Shown: one piece after another, positions 8,088 to 19,100 of the stretch
Layout: the number at the start of each line of letters is the position of its first letter
Position numbering within the stretch: the first letter of the stretch is position 1
Translations under genes and position numbers: made by a program
Notes under the pieces: generated by a model
The model's database searches: none
Told to the model about the DNA's origin: nothing
The model's input: the letters and a program-made list of their open reading frames with translations, nothing else
NCBI RefSeq assembly: GCF_900239185.1
Contig: NZ_OENA01000038.1
Coordinates: forward strand, 62,001-126,000
Reading direction: 5' to 3'
Length of the DNA stretch: 64,000 nt
Origin: Tenacibaculum finnmarkense
Lineage (GTDB): Bacteria; Bacteroidota; Bacteroidia; Flavobacteriales; Flavobacteriaceae

Positions 8088-11000
8088 TTACACAACATCC
8101 AAAACACTAACCCCGTTACTTTTTTTGGTTATTTGTATTTGCGTCGGAATACGTTCTTTCAGGTTTTCGACGTGCGATATAATTCCAATCATTTTTCCTT
8201 GTGCTTGTAAAGTTTCTAAGGTTGAAATTACCGTTTCAAGCGTATTGCTGTCTAAAGTTCCGAAACCTTCATCAATAAAAAGCGAATCAATTTTCACATT
8301 TTTACTCGCCAAATCCGATAATCCTAATGCCAAGGCAAGACTAATAATAAACTTTTCGCCACCACTCGAAGTATCTACCAAACGAGCTTGATCGGTTTGA
8401 TAATGGTCTATTAAATTAAAATTAAGCTCCTCTTTTGGCTTGTATAAATCCTCCATTTTCAAGGAATAACGCTTGTTTAATTTGTACAAATGCACGTTGG
8501 CGAGGTCTAATAAATGCTTTAAAGTCAAACGTTGTACATAGATATTAAACGCATCTTTTGAGTTCCCGATAATTTTAAATAACTCTTTCCAAACGTTACA
8601 AATAGCGGTTTGAGCATCAATTTTTTGACAAATATCCTGGTTTCTATCCTGTATTTCTTTGTCCTTTCTAAAAGCTTCTGAAATTTCTCCTTTTTCAGTT
8701 AAAAAATCTTTGTTTTTTTGTTGAAAATCAGCTAATTTCAGTTTGCTATCTTCCTCTGAAACTTCAAAATTTCTAGCAGTATTTAAAACTTCTTTTGCTT
8801 TTATATTCTCTTCTTTTAGTGTTTTTAATTCAACTTGTTTTTTGTTGATTTTCTCTTTATTCTCGCTAAATTTTAAAATATTTTCTTTCGATAACAACCC
8901 ATTTTCAATTGCTTCTTTCGATTCAAAATCACTATTTTTTAGTTGCTTATTAAATTCAATTTCTAAACTTTTTATTTCTTCGGTTAAACCTTTTAAATCT
9001 TGATTATTTTTAACTTTTAACGCTTCTTTTACCGATTTAACATCTGATAATTTTTGACTATTTTTTTTACTAGCTTCTAGTTTTTCAAAAATATCTTTAC
9101 GTGCTAATTGTAAATTTTCACGTTTATTTTCAACGGTAATTTCAGAGGGTAAAATACTATTTCGTTGTTCTTTTAAAAGCTTCGTATTATTTTCAGATGC
9201 TGACTTTTTTTGAAGAAACTCATTTTGCGTTTTTGTATAATTTTCTACTTGTTTTTTAGTGTTCTCTAAATCAAGGTTATTTACTTTTTCTTCGGATTTT
9301 AAAGCCTCTAAATTTTGTTGAATTTTTGAATATTCAGCAACAGATTTTTCAATAGTTTCAATAAACAAATCCGCCTGATTTATAGCTGGTAATTCATACT
9401 TAAATTCAGTCAACTTCGTTTTTAAAGTGTTTTCTAACTTGCTATAAGTAATCGTTAATTCATCCGTTATTTTTTCTTTGGATGTTATTTCAGTAGTGGC
9501 ATTTTTATTTTTCTCGGTAAGTGTGGCAACGGCTGTTTTAAGTGTATTTATCTCGTTTTTCTTAAGTTCAATTATTTTAGATAAACGGTCTTTATCAATT
9601 TGTAATTCTTGTGCTATTTTCAGGTTTTTATCAAGTACTTTTAGTTCTTCCGATATTGAATTTAACGCTATATTAATTTCAGTAATATTTGTTAAATCAG
9701 AAGAAATTGGCAGTTCAGAAGCTTTTATTTTCAGTTTTTTTACATCTTCTAAAATTGAATTTAGTTGAGTTTCTAAAGCTTCAATATTGGTATTTAATTG
9801 TGTTTCTTTTATCTTTAAAGCTACTTTTGATTCTTCTAAATATTTTAAACTATTTTTTCTTTCGACAAGTATTTTTTCAGATTCTGAAATCCCAATAACT
9901 TCCAAATTTTCTGCAAACGGATGTTCTTCTGAACCACATAAACCACAAGGTTCACCTTTTTTTAATTTTTTACGGTCAGCTTCATAATTAGCGATACTTT
10001 TTTCTAAATTCAGAATTTTCTCGGCATCTTTAACTGCTATTTCTTGTTTTGAAATAGCTGCTTCAAACTTTTCAATTTCTAATTTACAATTGATTAATTC
10101 CGTTGATAAAGTTGCTTTTTGAGCTATTTTTTCAGTTTGTTCTTTATCATTTTTTGCAATTTCTTCGGATAAATTTTTAAATTCTTTCCAATTATTTTCT
10201 GATGTAGCAAGTTGTTTTTGTTTTGCAAATAAATCAGTACTATTATTTTTTGATAAGGTGGTGTTTACAGCTAAAATTTCTTTCTCAAGCTTTTCAATTT
10301 CGATATTTTCTTTAGATAAAAAATCAGTTTTTTCTTTTAAAGAAATCGTTGTTATTTTTACTTCTTCATTTTTATCAGCAATAAAAACAGCATTTTCTTT
10401 TAAGATTTTTTTATTTGATTTTAAAGTAATTAAATCTGAATTCCAACTAGAAATATGATTTTTAACTTCTAATAAAAAGTTGTTTTCAGTTAGATTTTTT
10501 TCATCAATTTTAATAGTTCCTTTTAATTTCTCTAAATTTATTTTTAGCTTATTTTCTTTAGTTTCAAAATTTGTAATTTCTACTTTTAAGTCTTTTAATT
10601 TTTCAGATGATTGAAAAGTAATATCAATTTCATTTTTTAATTGCGCATCTAACTTTGTAATTTTATCAAATTTCGGCAACCAAATAGCAAACTCTTTATC
10701 TGTATTTTCTAAAGCTGTTGTTTCATTTTTAACTTGATTTTTGAAGCTTTCAATTTGAGGATTCAACGCTTTTAATTCAACTTCTAAAACTTTTTCTTGA
10801 TTAGTTTTATCAAGAATATTTTTCTCATTTCTTTTAAAATTTTGAATCAACTCTATAAAAGGAGCTGCTTTTTCATGTAAAGATAACAAGCTTAATTCTT
10901 GTTTATAATTATCAACAAAGAGAGAAAGTTTTTCAGTTTCTTTTTCGAGAGTTACCTCTTTATCAAGTAATTTTTGATAATTTATATACCAATTAATAAC

Positions 11001-11741
11001 AGCTGTAATTTTTGTTATTTCTGCTTCATTTTTAGCAATATCGGTTACTAAAATTGCTGATTTTTCTAATAATGCTTCTTTTTCTTCTTTCGATAAAATA
11101 TCATCCGCATTGATTTTTGCTTTAATTGTTGCTAATTTTTTTTCTTCGGATGATTTTCTATTTAAAATTTCTTCGCCAATTTTTTTATAGATTTGTTCGC
11201 CTGTAATTTGCTCTAATAATTTTCCTTTATCAGGTCCTTTTGCTGATAAAAAAGATGCAAATTCACCTTGCGCCAATAATACAGAACGTAAAAATTGGTC
11301 GTAATTTAATTGGGTTACTTTTTGAACCTCTTCAATATATTTTCTTTTTTGAGTGGCGATTATTTTATCCGTAGATAAATTTTTTAAGCTCACCTCTTCT
11401 TTTGGATTTGTATATTTTTTACCTGCTTTGTTTGCAAGTTGGATTCCCCAATATCCTTCATAAATAAAATTATTATTTTCGAAAGTAATGCGGGTAAAAG
11501 CATTATTTGCACCATGACTTACTACATCAATTAAAGATCCTTTTGTATCCTTAAAACGAGGGACTTTTTGATATAAAGCGATTGTAATGGCATCTAAAAT
11601 AGTCGTTTTTCCTGCGCCTGTAACACCTGTTATGGCATATAAACCAACGTCTTTAAAGTTTTCATTTTCAAAATCGATAACAATTGGCGTTTCTGATTTT
11701 AACGAATTTATATTTTGTAATGCTATCTTTAAAATTTTCAT
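8088..11741 (-). CDS. sbcC: Exonuclease subunit SbcC (Rad50 homologue)
   Basis: 1217 residues. SbcC is the ATPase of the SbcCD nuclease, which opens hairpins and processes DNA double-strand breaks. Walker A GVTGAGKTT is at 39-47. A very long coiled coil follows, with a zinc hook at its centre (CGLC, Cys599 and Cys602). The C-terminal lobe has the ABC signature SSGGEKF and Walker B SLFIDEGFGTLD. Residues FLRSVLLAQGEFASFL are typical of the family. It starts 22 nt downstream of sbcD, so the two form an operon, as expected for subunits of one complex. Base composition is normal for the window, unlike the adjacent defence operon. Confidence 0.96.
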   Translation of the reverse strand: MKILKIALQNINSLKSETPIVIDFENENFKDVGLYAITGVTGAGKTTILDAITIALYQKVPRFKDTKGSLIDVVSHGANNAFTRITFENNNFIYEGYWGIQLANKAGKKYTNPKEEVSLKNLSTDKIIATQKRKYIEEVQKVTQLNYDQFLRSVLLAQGEFASFLSAKGPDKGKLLEQITGEQIYKKIGEEILNRKSSEEKKLATIKAKINADDILSKEEKEALLEKSAILVTDIAKNEAEITKITAVINWYINYQKLLDKEVTLEKETEKLSLFVDNYKQELSLLSLHEKAAPFIELIQNFKRNEKNILDKTNQEKVLEVELKALNPQIESFKNQVKNETTALENTDKEFAIWLPKFDKITKLDAQLKNEIDITFQSSEKLKDLKVEITNFETKENKLKINLEKLKGTIKIDEKNLTENNFLLEVKNHISSWNSDLITLKSNKKILKENAVFIADKNEEVKITTISLKEKTDFLSKENIEIEKLEKEILAVNTTLSKNNSTDLFAKQKQLATSENNWKEFKNLSEEIAKNDKEQTEKIAQKATLSTELINCKLEIEKFEAAISKQEIAVKDAEKILNLEKSIANYEADRKKLKKGEPCGLCGSEEHPFAENLEVIGISESEKILVERKNSLKYLEESKVALKIKETQLNTNIEALETQLNSILEDVKKLKIKASELPISSDLTNITEINIALNSISEELKVLDKNLKIAQELQIDKDRLSKIIELKKNEINTLKTAVATLTEKNKNATTEITSKEKITDELTITYSKLENTLKTKLTEFKYELPAINQADLFIETIEKSVAEYSKIQQNLEALKSEEKVNNLDLENTKKQVENYTKTQNEFLQKKSASENNTKLLKEQRNSILPSEITVENKRENLQLARKDIFEKLEASKKNSQKLSDVKSVKEALKVKNNQDLKGLTEEIKSLEIEFNKQLKNSDFESKEAIENGLLSKENILKFSENKEKINKKQVELKTLKEENIKAKEVLNTARNFEVSEEDSKLKLADFQQKNKDFLTEKGEISEAFRKDKEIQDRNQDICQKIDAQTAICNVWKELFKIIGNSKDAFNIYVQRLTLKHLLDLANVHLYKLNKRYSLKMEDLYKPKEELNFNLIDHYQTDQARLVDTSSGGEKFIISLALALGLSDLASKNVKIDSLFIDEGFGTLDSNTLETVISTLETLQAQGKMIGIISHVENLKERIPTQIQITKKSNGVSVLDVV

Positions 11742-11763
11742 AACGAATAAAGAATATTAATTT

Positions 11764-12966
11764 TTATTGATTTTTAACTGCTTGTAAAACTTCATTAAAA
11801 GCGTCCCAAACTTGCTGATTTTGGTCTAAATCAAAATCCATTTCTTCGCATTTTAATTTAAAAACTTCGGTAGGAACTAATTCTTTTATGGAGGTTGCAT
11901 CGGCTAATAACTCTTCAATTCCTTTAATTTTTCGTTGATTTTTTAAGGTGATTTTTAATATTTCAAAATCGTATGCTAATGAAGTATCTTTTAACTCATC
12001 AGTTTGTATCGTATTATCTTGATCTAAAACAATTTCTACCCAAGGTTTTAATTGATACGAATTTGAAATAATACTCGGAAATTTAGCGATACACGCTTCC
12101 ATACTTCCTTTTAATTTGTAAAATTCTCTAAAATTAGGAACGATAACATCCTCAATATTGCTGATTTTATTTGCTGATATTTCTAAAACAATGATTTTTT
12201 TATCATAATTAAGTTCACTGAAACTTAAAATATTTGGAGAACCTGAATATCTGATTTTATCATTTTCGCCAACTATTTGCGGTCTGTGTAAATGCCCTAA
12301 AGCCACATAATCAAAATACGTTGGAAAATCAGATGCGCCAATATGCCCTAAAGTTCCTACATAAATATTTTGCTCGCTATCAGAAACCGAACCACCGGTA
12401 GCAAATAAATGTCCCATAGCAATAACGGGCGCATTGCTGCTATTTATTTTTTCAGATTCAATAGCGATTTCTTGATAATGATTGATTAAAGCTTTTTTAT
12501 ATTTATCGGTTAAATCATCAAAAGATTCGCCTGCAACGGCACGCCTAATATCGCCATCACGCAAATACGGAACAGCGCCAATAAGTACTTTTTCATCATT
12601 TATATTTATTTCAAAAACTTCATCAGCAATCTTTTCGGTGGCTTTACCCACTACTTTTATTGATAAGGCATTTAATAATTCTTTGGGAGCATTTAAAGTT
12701 CCTGGCGAATCGTGATTTCCGCCTGTAATAATGATGTTTTTACACGAAGTTTTCTGGAGTTTTACCAAAAAATTATAATACATCGTTAAACTTTGGTTCG
12801 AGGGCGAACTGGTGTCAAAAATATCGCCTGAAATTAAAAGCAAATCTATTTTTTCATTGCTGATATAATTTTCTATCCACGCTAAAAACAACATTTGTTC
12901 TTCTAATTGCGAGTGCTCATGTAATCGATGTCCTAAATGCCAATCGGCAGTGTGAAGTATTTTCAT
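11764..12966 (-). CDS. sbcD: Exonuclease subunit SbcD (Mre11 homologue)
   Basis: 400 residues from the chosen start. It is the calcineurin-type phosphoesterase subunit of SbcCD. Metal-binding motifs are visible in order: HTADWHLGHR at the N-terminus, SGDIFDT, TGGNHDSPG and ALGHLHRP. The frame is open for 16 more codons upstream (to 13014), but the conserved N-terminus begins MKILHTADWH at 12966, so I place the start there. It lies upstream of sbcC with a 22-nt gap. The C-terminal ~120 residues are the capping region. Confidence 0.95.
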   Translation of the reverse strand: MKILHTADWHLGHRLHEHSQLEEQMLFLAWIENYISNEKIDLLLISGDIFDTSSPSNQSLTMYYNFLVKLQKTSCKNIIITGGNHDSPGTLNAPKELLNALSIKVVGKATEKIADEVFEININDEKVLIGAVPYLRDGDIRRAVAGESFDDLTDKYKKALINHYQEIAIESEKINSSNAPVIAMGHLFATGGSVSDSEQNIYVGTLGHIGASDFPTYFDYVALGHLHRPQIVGENDKIRYSGSPNILSFSELNYDKKIIVLEISANKISNIEDVIVPNFREFYKLKGSMEACIAKFPSIISNSYQLKPWVEIVLDQDNTIQTDELKDTSLAYDFEILKITLKNQRKIKGIEELLADATSIKELVPTEVFKLKCEEMDFDLDQNQQVWDAFNEVLQAVKNQ

Positions 12967-13321
12967 GTGTTTTTTTAAGCGTATGTTATTTTTATAAATA
13001 AATGGTAAAATCACTATTTTTATACTAAAAGAAGTAATAAACAGGTTAATTTTAGCTGTTTTATATAAAAAGGTTAAAATAGCAGCGGTTTATTTTTTAA
13101 GGCTAAAAGTACACAATTGTTAAAATAAAAACAACAGATAAAAGAATAGTATGTGAGTATTTTATCAATAATATTTATCATTTAATTAAAACGGATAAAA
13201 AAATTCAATAGAAAATTATTCATATATTTCTTAACTTACATAAATTGTTTTTCGTGACTTTTTTTTCATCTTTGTATCCTAAATAATGAGTACCTAATTT
13301 TAATTATTAAAAAATAAAAAA
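12967..13321. other. Intergenic region between divergent sbcD and TerB-like genes
   Basis: About 355 bp, very AT-rich. It must hold the sbcD promoter (minus) and the terB-like promoter (plus). Only the latter has a recognisable element, at 13245-13274. No gene or RNA is recognised. Confidence 0.5.
13245..13274 (+). promoter_or_regulatory. Probable promoter of the TerB-like gene
   Basis: TTG at 13245-13247, a 19-nt spacer, then CATCTTTG at 13267-13274, one mismatch from the Bacteroidota -7 consensus. The spacing fits, and the gene starts 48 nt downstream. Confidence 0.45.
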
Positions 13322-13756
13322 ATGTCAATATCAGATTTATATTCTACAGGAAAACACAAACAAGAAATAGGACACTTTGCAAGTATTGTAAAAATTGCAA
13401 AAACTGATGGCACTATTTCAGAAAAAGAGCAACAATTATTAGAAAGAGTTGCAAAAAGGTTAAACATTGACCAAACAGAATACACAGCAGTTTTAAAAAG
13501 CCCTGAAAAGTATCCTGTAAATCCTCCTGTAAGTTATGACGAGCGTATTGAGCGTTTATATCGTTTAACAAAAATGGTTTTTGCCGATGAGCATGTAGAC
13601 AAAAAAGAAGTAACTCTTATGCGAAAAATTGCTGTTGCTTTACAATTTCCTACCGACAACGTAGAAAAAGTTTGCGATGAAGCAATTTACTTGGTAATGA
13701 ACGATAATGATTTAGATAATTTTACAGCTGCAGTTAAAAAAGTAAACGCTGTTTAA
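13322..13756 (+). CDS. TerB-family (tellurite resistance-like) protein
   Basis: 144 residues, all-helical, cytosolic. It shows the TerB pattern of two helical repeats with acidic turns: FASIVKIAKTDGTISEKEQQ (about 19-38) and a second with FADEHVDKKEV (about 85-95). TerB domains bind metal ions through such acidic residues and occur in stress-response proteins; direct tellurite resistance is not implied. No other ter genes are nearby. The following barrel gene begins 41 nt downstream and may be cotranscribed. Family call is firm, function is not. Confidence 0.8.
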   Translation: MSISDLYSTGKHKQEIGHFASIVKIAKTDGTISEKEQQLLERVAKRLNIDQTEYTAVLKSPEKYPVNPPVSYDERIERLYRLTKMVFADEHVDKKEVTLMRKIAVALQFPTDNVEKVCDEAIYLVMNDNDLDNFTAAVKKVNAV

Positions 13757-13797
13757 TGGTATTATAATTAATTTTTTTTAACAAATCCCCTCTTTAA

Positions 13798-14391
13798 ATG
13801 ATATATAAAATTATACTTGCTACACTGCTTTGTTTTTCGATCAATTTATGTTCACAAAATTTAAACGATTCGTGGCAAGTAGGTATTGGTATGGGTATTA
13901 CACATTTTAATGAGTCGAATGCGGCTTTTATTGGTGATACCAATATGTTTCAAGTACCAGTACTTAATTTAACCGCGCCAATTAGTGAGCGTTTATCAGT
14001 TAATGGAGCGATGTCAGTAAATACGATTGACAATGTGGGTTTTATGGAAAATAGCGTTAAATATTTTTCTATGGATGCTTCATTGCGTTATAATTTTAAT
14101 GCAATTTTTGATAAGTTTAGCCCCTATATTTTTACAGGTGGAAGTATTGTTGATGCTGAATTAAAAGCAACTCCTACCTTAAATATTGGAGCGGGTGGTA
14201 TTTATTGGTTTACCGACAGAATTGGTTTAAATCCGCAACTATATTACAAGCATTCTTTTGATGGTTATCAAAGTATGCGTTCGCATATTCAGACTACTTT
14301 ATCGGTTGTGTTTAACCTTAATTGGAACGCCAATAACCGTAATCGTAATGGGTCGCAATCAAGACCTGACTGTTATCACAATAAATATTAA
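13798..14391 (+). CDS. Small outer-membrane beta-barrel protein
   Basis: 197 residues with an N-terminal signal peptide (hydrophobic IILATLLCFSINLC, likely cut near residue 19). The mature part alternates polar and hydrophobic residues with frequent aromatic strand ends (for example YFSMDASLRYNFNA, GGIYWFTDRIGLNPQLYYKH), which is typical of an eight-stranded OmpA-like barrel. There is no periplasmic OmpA/MotB domain. The last ~20 residues are Asn/Arg-rich. It may be cotranscribed with the TerB-like gene and is followed by a strong terminator shared with gltX. Confidence 0.7.
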   Translation: MIYKIILATLLCFSINLCSQNLNDSWQVGIGMGITHFNESNAAFIGDTNMFQVPVLNLTAPISERLSVNGAMSVNTIDNVGFMENSVKYFSMDASLRYNFNAIFDKFSPYIFTGGSIVDAELKATPTLNIGAGGIYWFTDRIGLNPQLYYKHSFDGYQSMRSHIQTTLSVVFNLNWNANNRNRNGSQSRPDCYHNKY

Positions 14392-14422
14392 GGATCAATA
14401 TTAAGAACTATTTTTATACTAA

Positions 14423-14453
14423 AAAACGCCACTTTATTACAAAGTGGCGTTTT
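14423..14453. terminator. Bidirectional terminator between the barrel gene and gltX
   Basis: A perfect 13-bp stem, AAAACGCCACTTT with AAAGTGGCGTTTT, around a 5-nt loop. T-runs on both strands fit termination of the two convergent genes. Confidence 0.85.
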
Positions 14454-14477
14454 CTACCTATTTATTTTGATGTTTTT

Positions 14478-15995
14478 TTAAGACAATTTATCTATTGCAT
14501 TTTTAATTCTTGCAATCGTATTTTCTTTTCCAATCATTGTCATGATATCAAATAAATCAGGACCTGCTAATTTACCTACTAAACTTAAACGAAGCGGTTG
14601 CATTACTTTACCAAAACCAATTTCTTTTGATGTTATCCATCCTTTAATTTCAGTTTGAGCGTTTTCTATGGTAAAATCTTCAATGCTAGAAATTACGGTA
14701 ATTAATTCTTGCATTAATTCGCTAGTAGTTTCTTTCCATTGTTTTTTGGTTGCTTTTTCATCATATGCTGATGGGTTTTCAAAGAAAAAACTTGATAACT
14801 CCCAAAAATCAGCAACAAACGTAGCACGTTCTTTTATTAATGATACTATTTTTTGAGTGAAATTTTCATCCGCAGTAATTCCTTTTTCTTCAAGAATAGG
14901 AATATATAAAGCGGTTAATTCTTCATCAGATTTTGTCTGTAAATATTGCTGATTAAACCACTTTGTTTTGTCTGGGCTAAATTTAGCACCCGATTTACTA
15001 ACTCTACTTAAATCAAAAGCTTCAACTAATTCTTCTAATGAAAAAATTTCTTGCTCCGTACCAGGATTCCATCCTAATAAAGCTAACATATTTATAAAAG
15101 CATCGTTAAAATAACCGTCTTCTTTATATCCTCTAGAAACATCACCAGTTTGCTCATTGGTATACTCTAAAGGAAATACAGGAAATCCTAATTTATCACC
15201 ATCACGTTTACTTAATTTTCCTTTTCCTACAGGTTTTAAGATTAACGGTAAATGTGCAAATTTTGGAGCTTTCCAATCAAAAGCACGATATAATAAAATA
15301 TGTAATGCCATTGATGGTAACCACTCTTCACCACGAATAACGTGCGAAATTTCCATTAAATGGTCATCAACAATATTTGCTAAATGATAAGTTGGCATTC
15401 CGTCCGATTTAAATAATACCTTATCATCTAAAACATTGGTATCAATTTTAATTTTCCCACGGATTTCATCCTCAAGTATTAAAGTTTCATCTTGTGGCGT
15501 TTTAAAACGAACGACGTATTTATCACCTGCAGCTAATTTAGCTTCAACTTCTTCAGATGAAAGTGCTAATGAACTGTTTAATTTTTGACGATTATGCCAA
15601 TTATAAGTAAACGTTTTTCCGTTTTCTTCATGATTTTTACGATGAGCATCTAACTCTTCTGCAGTATCAAAAGCATAATATGCCCATCCTTTTTCTAATA
15701 AGATATTAGCATATTTTTGATATAATTCTTTACGTTCTGACTGACGATAAGGTCCGAATTTTTCATTATTATTTGGTCCTTCATCAAAAGGTATATTACA
15801 CCATTCTAAAGCATCAACTATATATTGTTCGGCATTTTTAACATAACGAGTTTGGTCAGTATCTTCAATACGTAACACAAAAGTTCCGTTATATTTTTTA
15901 GCGAATAAATAGTTAAATAAAGCAGTTCTTACACCACCAATATGTAAAGGTCCTGTTGGGCTAGGAGCAAAGCGTACTCTTACGTTATCAGTCAT
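14478..15995 (-). CDS. gltX: Glutamyl-tRNA synthetase
   Basis: 505 residues, the usual length for a discriminating or non-discriminating class I GluRS. It charges tRNA-Glu with glutamate. The HIGH motif appears as PSPTGPLHIGG (residues 11-21) and the KMSKS loop as KLSKRDG near 258. The C-terminal anticodon-binding domain is present (FGKVMQPLRLSLVG). There is a TATATTTG -7 promoter element about 21 nt upstream of the ATG. Convergent with the barrel gene, with a shared terminator. Confidence 0.97.
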   Translation of the reverse strand: MTDNVRVRFAPSPTGPLHIGGVRTALFNYLFAKKYNGTFVLRIEDTDQTRYVKNAEQYIVDALEWCNIPFDEGPNNNEKFGPYRQSERKELYQKYANILLEKGWAYYAFDTAEELDAHRKNHEENGKTFTYNWHNRQKLNSSLALSSEEVEAKLAAGDKYVVRFKTPQDETLILEDEIRGKIKIDTNVLDDKVLFKSDGMPTYHLANIVDDHLMEISHVIRGEEWLPSMALHILLYRAFDWKAPKFAHLPLILKPVGKGKLSKRDGDKLGFPVFPLEYTNEQTGDVSRGYKEDGYFNDAFINMLALLGWNPGTEQEIFSLEELVEAFDLSRVSKSGAKFSPDKTKWFNQQYLQTKSDEELTALYIPILEEKGITADENFTQKIVSLIKERATFVADFWELSSFFFENPSAYDEKATKKQWKETTSELMQELITVISSIEDFTIENAQTEIKGWITSKEIGFGKVMQPLRLSLVGKLAGPDLFDIMTMIGKENTIARIKNAIDKLS

Positions 15996-16015
15996 TTTTT
16001 GTTGATTTGAAGCTA

Positions 16016-16023
16016 CAAATATA
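16016..16023 (-). promoter_or_regulatory. -7 promoter element of gltX
   Basis: The minus strand reads TATATTTG, an exact TAnnTTTG match. It is 21 nt before the gltX start, so the leader would be very short. Confidence 0.5.
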
Positions 16024-16156
16024 GTTTTATGTTAACAGAATAAGAAAGAGAATAAAATAAAAAATTGTTTGATTATTTTATAGTCAAGAACTAAAAAATT
16101 TTACAAGAATATTTCAGTAAATTTTCTTTTTAAAAATAGTACTTTTATAAACTGAT

Positions 16157-19100
16157 ATGGAGAATTTTAGCAAAATAGAACAAAAATTACAACAGTTTAG
16201 TAAAAAATACTATACAAGCGAATTAATAAAAGGAAGTATTTTATTTATCTCATTAGGTTTATTATACCTACTATTTACTTTATTTATAGAGCATTTTTTA
16301 TGGCTTAAACCCAATGCCCGAACTTTATTATTCTGGTTATTTATAATTGTACAATTATTTTTATTGATACGTTTTATCTGTTTTCCTATATTCAAAATTA
16401 TAGGATTAAAACAAGGAATTTCTTTTGAAGAAGCATCAAAAATAATAGGAAATCATTTTCCTGAAGTACAAGATAAACTTTTAAACCTGCTTCAATTAAA
16501 ACAAAATGATACTAAATCTGATTTATTAATAGCTAGTATTAATCAAAAATCAGAAGAAATACAGCCAATTTCTTTTAACAAAGCAATCGATTTTAAAACT
16601 AATATTCGCTATTTAAAATATGCTTTAATTCCGCTAATTATTTGGGGATTATTTTTTTTAACAGGTACTTCTAAACAATTATCTGAAAGTTTTAATAGAG
16701 TGGTAAATCATTCGGTTGTTTATAAAGCGCCTGCCGATTTTTACTTTAATATCACGGCAAAAAATTTGACTGTTATAAAAGGAAAAGATATTACTGTCTA
16801 TATACAAACAACAGGAAAAGCTGTTCCTGAACAAGCAAAAATTCATTTTAATGAACAACAATATTTCTTCAAAAATGAAGGAAATGGTTTATTTTCTTAC
16901 ACTTTTACACAAGTACAAAAACCTGTTGATTTTTATGCAAGTGCAAATGCTATTACTTCGGATGTATTTAAAATAGCAGTCATAAATACGCCTTCGATTC
17001 AAAATATTTCAGTGCATTTAACCTATCCGAAGTATATCAAAAAGAAAAATGAAATCATTAAAAACACAGGAAACATAATTGTTCCACAAGGAACTCTTGT
17101 AAAATGGGCTGTTAAAACAAGTCAAACAGATAGTGTTCATTTTATTTCAAATAACAAACGATTTGCTTTTTTAAAAGATACTAAAAATAAATTTCAATTT
17201 AAAAAACAAGTAAAAAAAGCACTCAATTATCAAATTTCTACGAGTAATAAAAACTTAAAAGAGTACGAAAAATTACAATTTTCGATTGGAGTTACTAAAG
17301 ATGAACATCCGACAATTCATGTAAAATCTAATATTGATAGCATATCACGAGGAAATGCACAGTTTGTAGGTCAAATTGCTGATGATTATGGTTTCAAAAA
17401 ATTAGAATTGGTTTATTATGATAAAAATAATAGCCAACAAAATAAGCAATTCAAAAAAATTAAACTAACTAAAAACACCTTACAAACCTTCTTTTTTGAA
17501 TTTCCTGATAGCTTGAATTTACAAAAAGGCATCGATTACGAACTCTATTTTCAAGTGTTTGATAACGATATTATAAACGGTAGTAAAAAGACTAAAAGTC
17601 AGAAATTTTCGTATCGACAAAAAACAAAAAATGAAATTGATACCGAACTTTTACAAGAACAACGTAATCATATTCAACATTTAGAAAATTCATTGAACAA
17701 GCAAGAACAACAGAAAAAATCATTAGAAAAAATTCAGTTTGAGCTTCAAAACAAGAAAAATGTAAGTTGGAATGATCAGAAAAAAATTAAAAATTTAATT
17801 AAGCGTCAAAATCAATATAAAAAAATGATGCAACGGCAAACTGATAATTTAAAGCAAAATTTCTCGGAGAAAAAAGAGAAAAATGAAGCCTTGCAACAAA
17901 AGAAAATCGACTTAAAAAAACGTATTGAAGAGCTTAAAAAATTAGACAAACAACAAAAATTATTAGACGAACTTAAAAAGTTAGCCGAAAAATTAAATAG
18001 AGAAGATTTACTCAAAAAAACCAAAGAATTAGCCGAACAAAACAAACAGCAAGAAAAAAGTTTAGAGCGTATTTTAGAAATGACCAAGCGTTTTTATATG
18101 GAACAAAAAATGCAAAAGCTTGCTGATAATTTAAAGGATTTATCTAAAAAACAAAAAGATTTAAGTGAAAAAGAATCGCCTAAAGAAGCTGATAAAAAAG
18201 CTTCCGAAGAAAAAATAAAAGAAGAACAACAAAAAATAAACAACGGTTTTCAGAAAGTTAAAAAAGAATTAAACGATCTTAAAAAAGATAATAAAAGTTT
18301 AAAATCTCCGATGAAAATTCCTGCTATGGATACTTTAGCGAAAAAAACGCAAGAAGAATTAAACAAAGCTGAAGAAAATTTAGAAAAGAAAAACGAACCT
18401 GAATCGAAAAAAAATCAGAAAAAAGCTTCTGATAAAATGCAAGAAATGTCTCAAAAAATGCAAAAATCAATGCAACAAATGAGCGCCGAAAATGACCAAG
18501 AAAACATGGAAGGTTTGCGTCAGGTTTTAGAAAATTTAATTATGTTTTCTTTTAACCAAGAAGCCTTAATGACTGTGTTTTCAAAAAGTAATTCTTCGCA
18601 CCCGAACTTTGGTAAAAACTTGCAAAAACAGCATCATTTAAAAACTTATTTTGAACATATTGACGATAGTTTATTTGTTTTATCGATAAAAAACCCAAAA
18701 ATAACTTCAAAAATTCAAGATCAACTTTCATTGGCACATTATAATTTAAACGAATCTCTAGAAAGTTTTGCCGATAATAAATTTCAACAAGGTATTACAA
18801 GTCAGCGCTATATTATGACTGCCGCAAATACCTTAGCCGATATGCTAAGCAACGCGCTTGACGCCATGAAAAACCCAAAACCTGGCAGCGGAAAAGGGAA
18901 GGGAAAAGGAAAATCTTTTAGCCTGCCCGACATCATTAAAAAACAAAGCGAGTTAATGAAAAAGATGCAAGACGGAATGAAAAAAGGAGGAAAACCTAAA
19001 GATGGAAAAGGAGGCAAAAAGAAAGGAAATAAACCTGGAGAAAAAGAAGGTGGAAATAAAAAAGGCGAAGGACAAGGTGAAAAATTAAATGGAGAATTAT

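Noticed and set aside
8017..8391. 124-codon plus-strand open frame
   Set aside because: It is almost wholly antisense to sbcC and has no independent support.
12967..13014. N-terminal extension of SbcD
   Set aside because: The conserved SbcD N-terminus begins at the internal Met (12966); the extension is not family-like.
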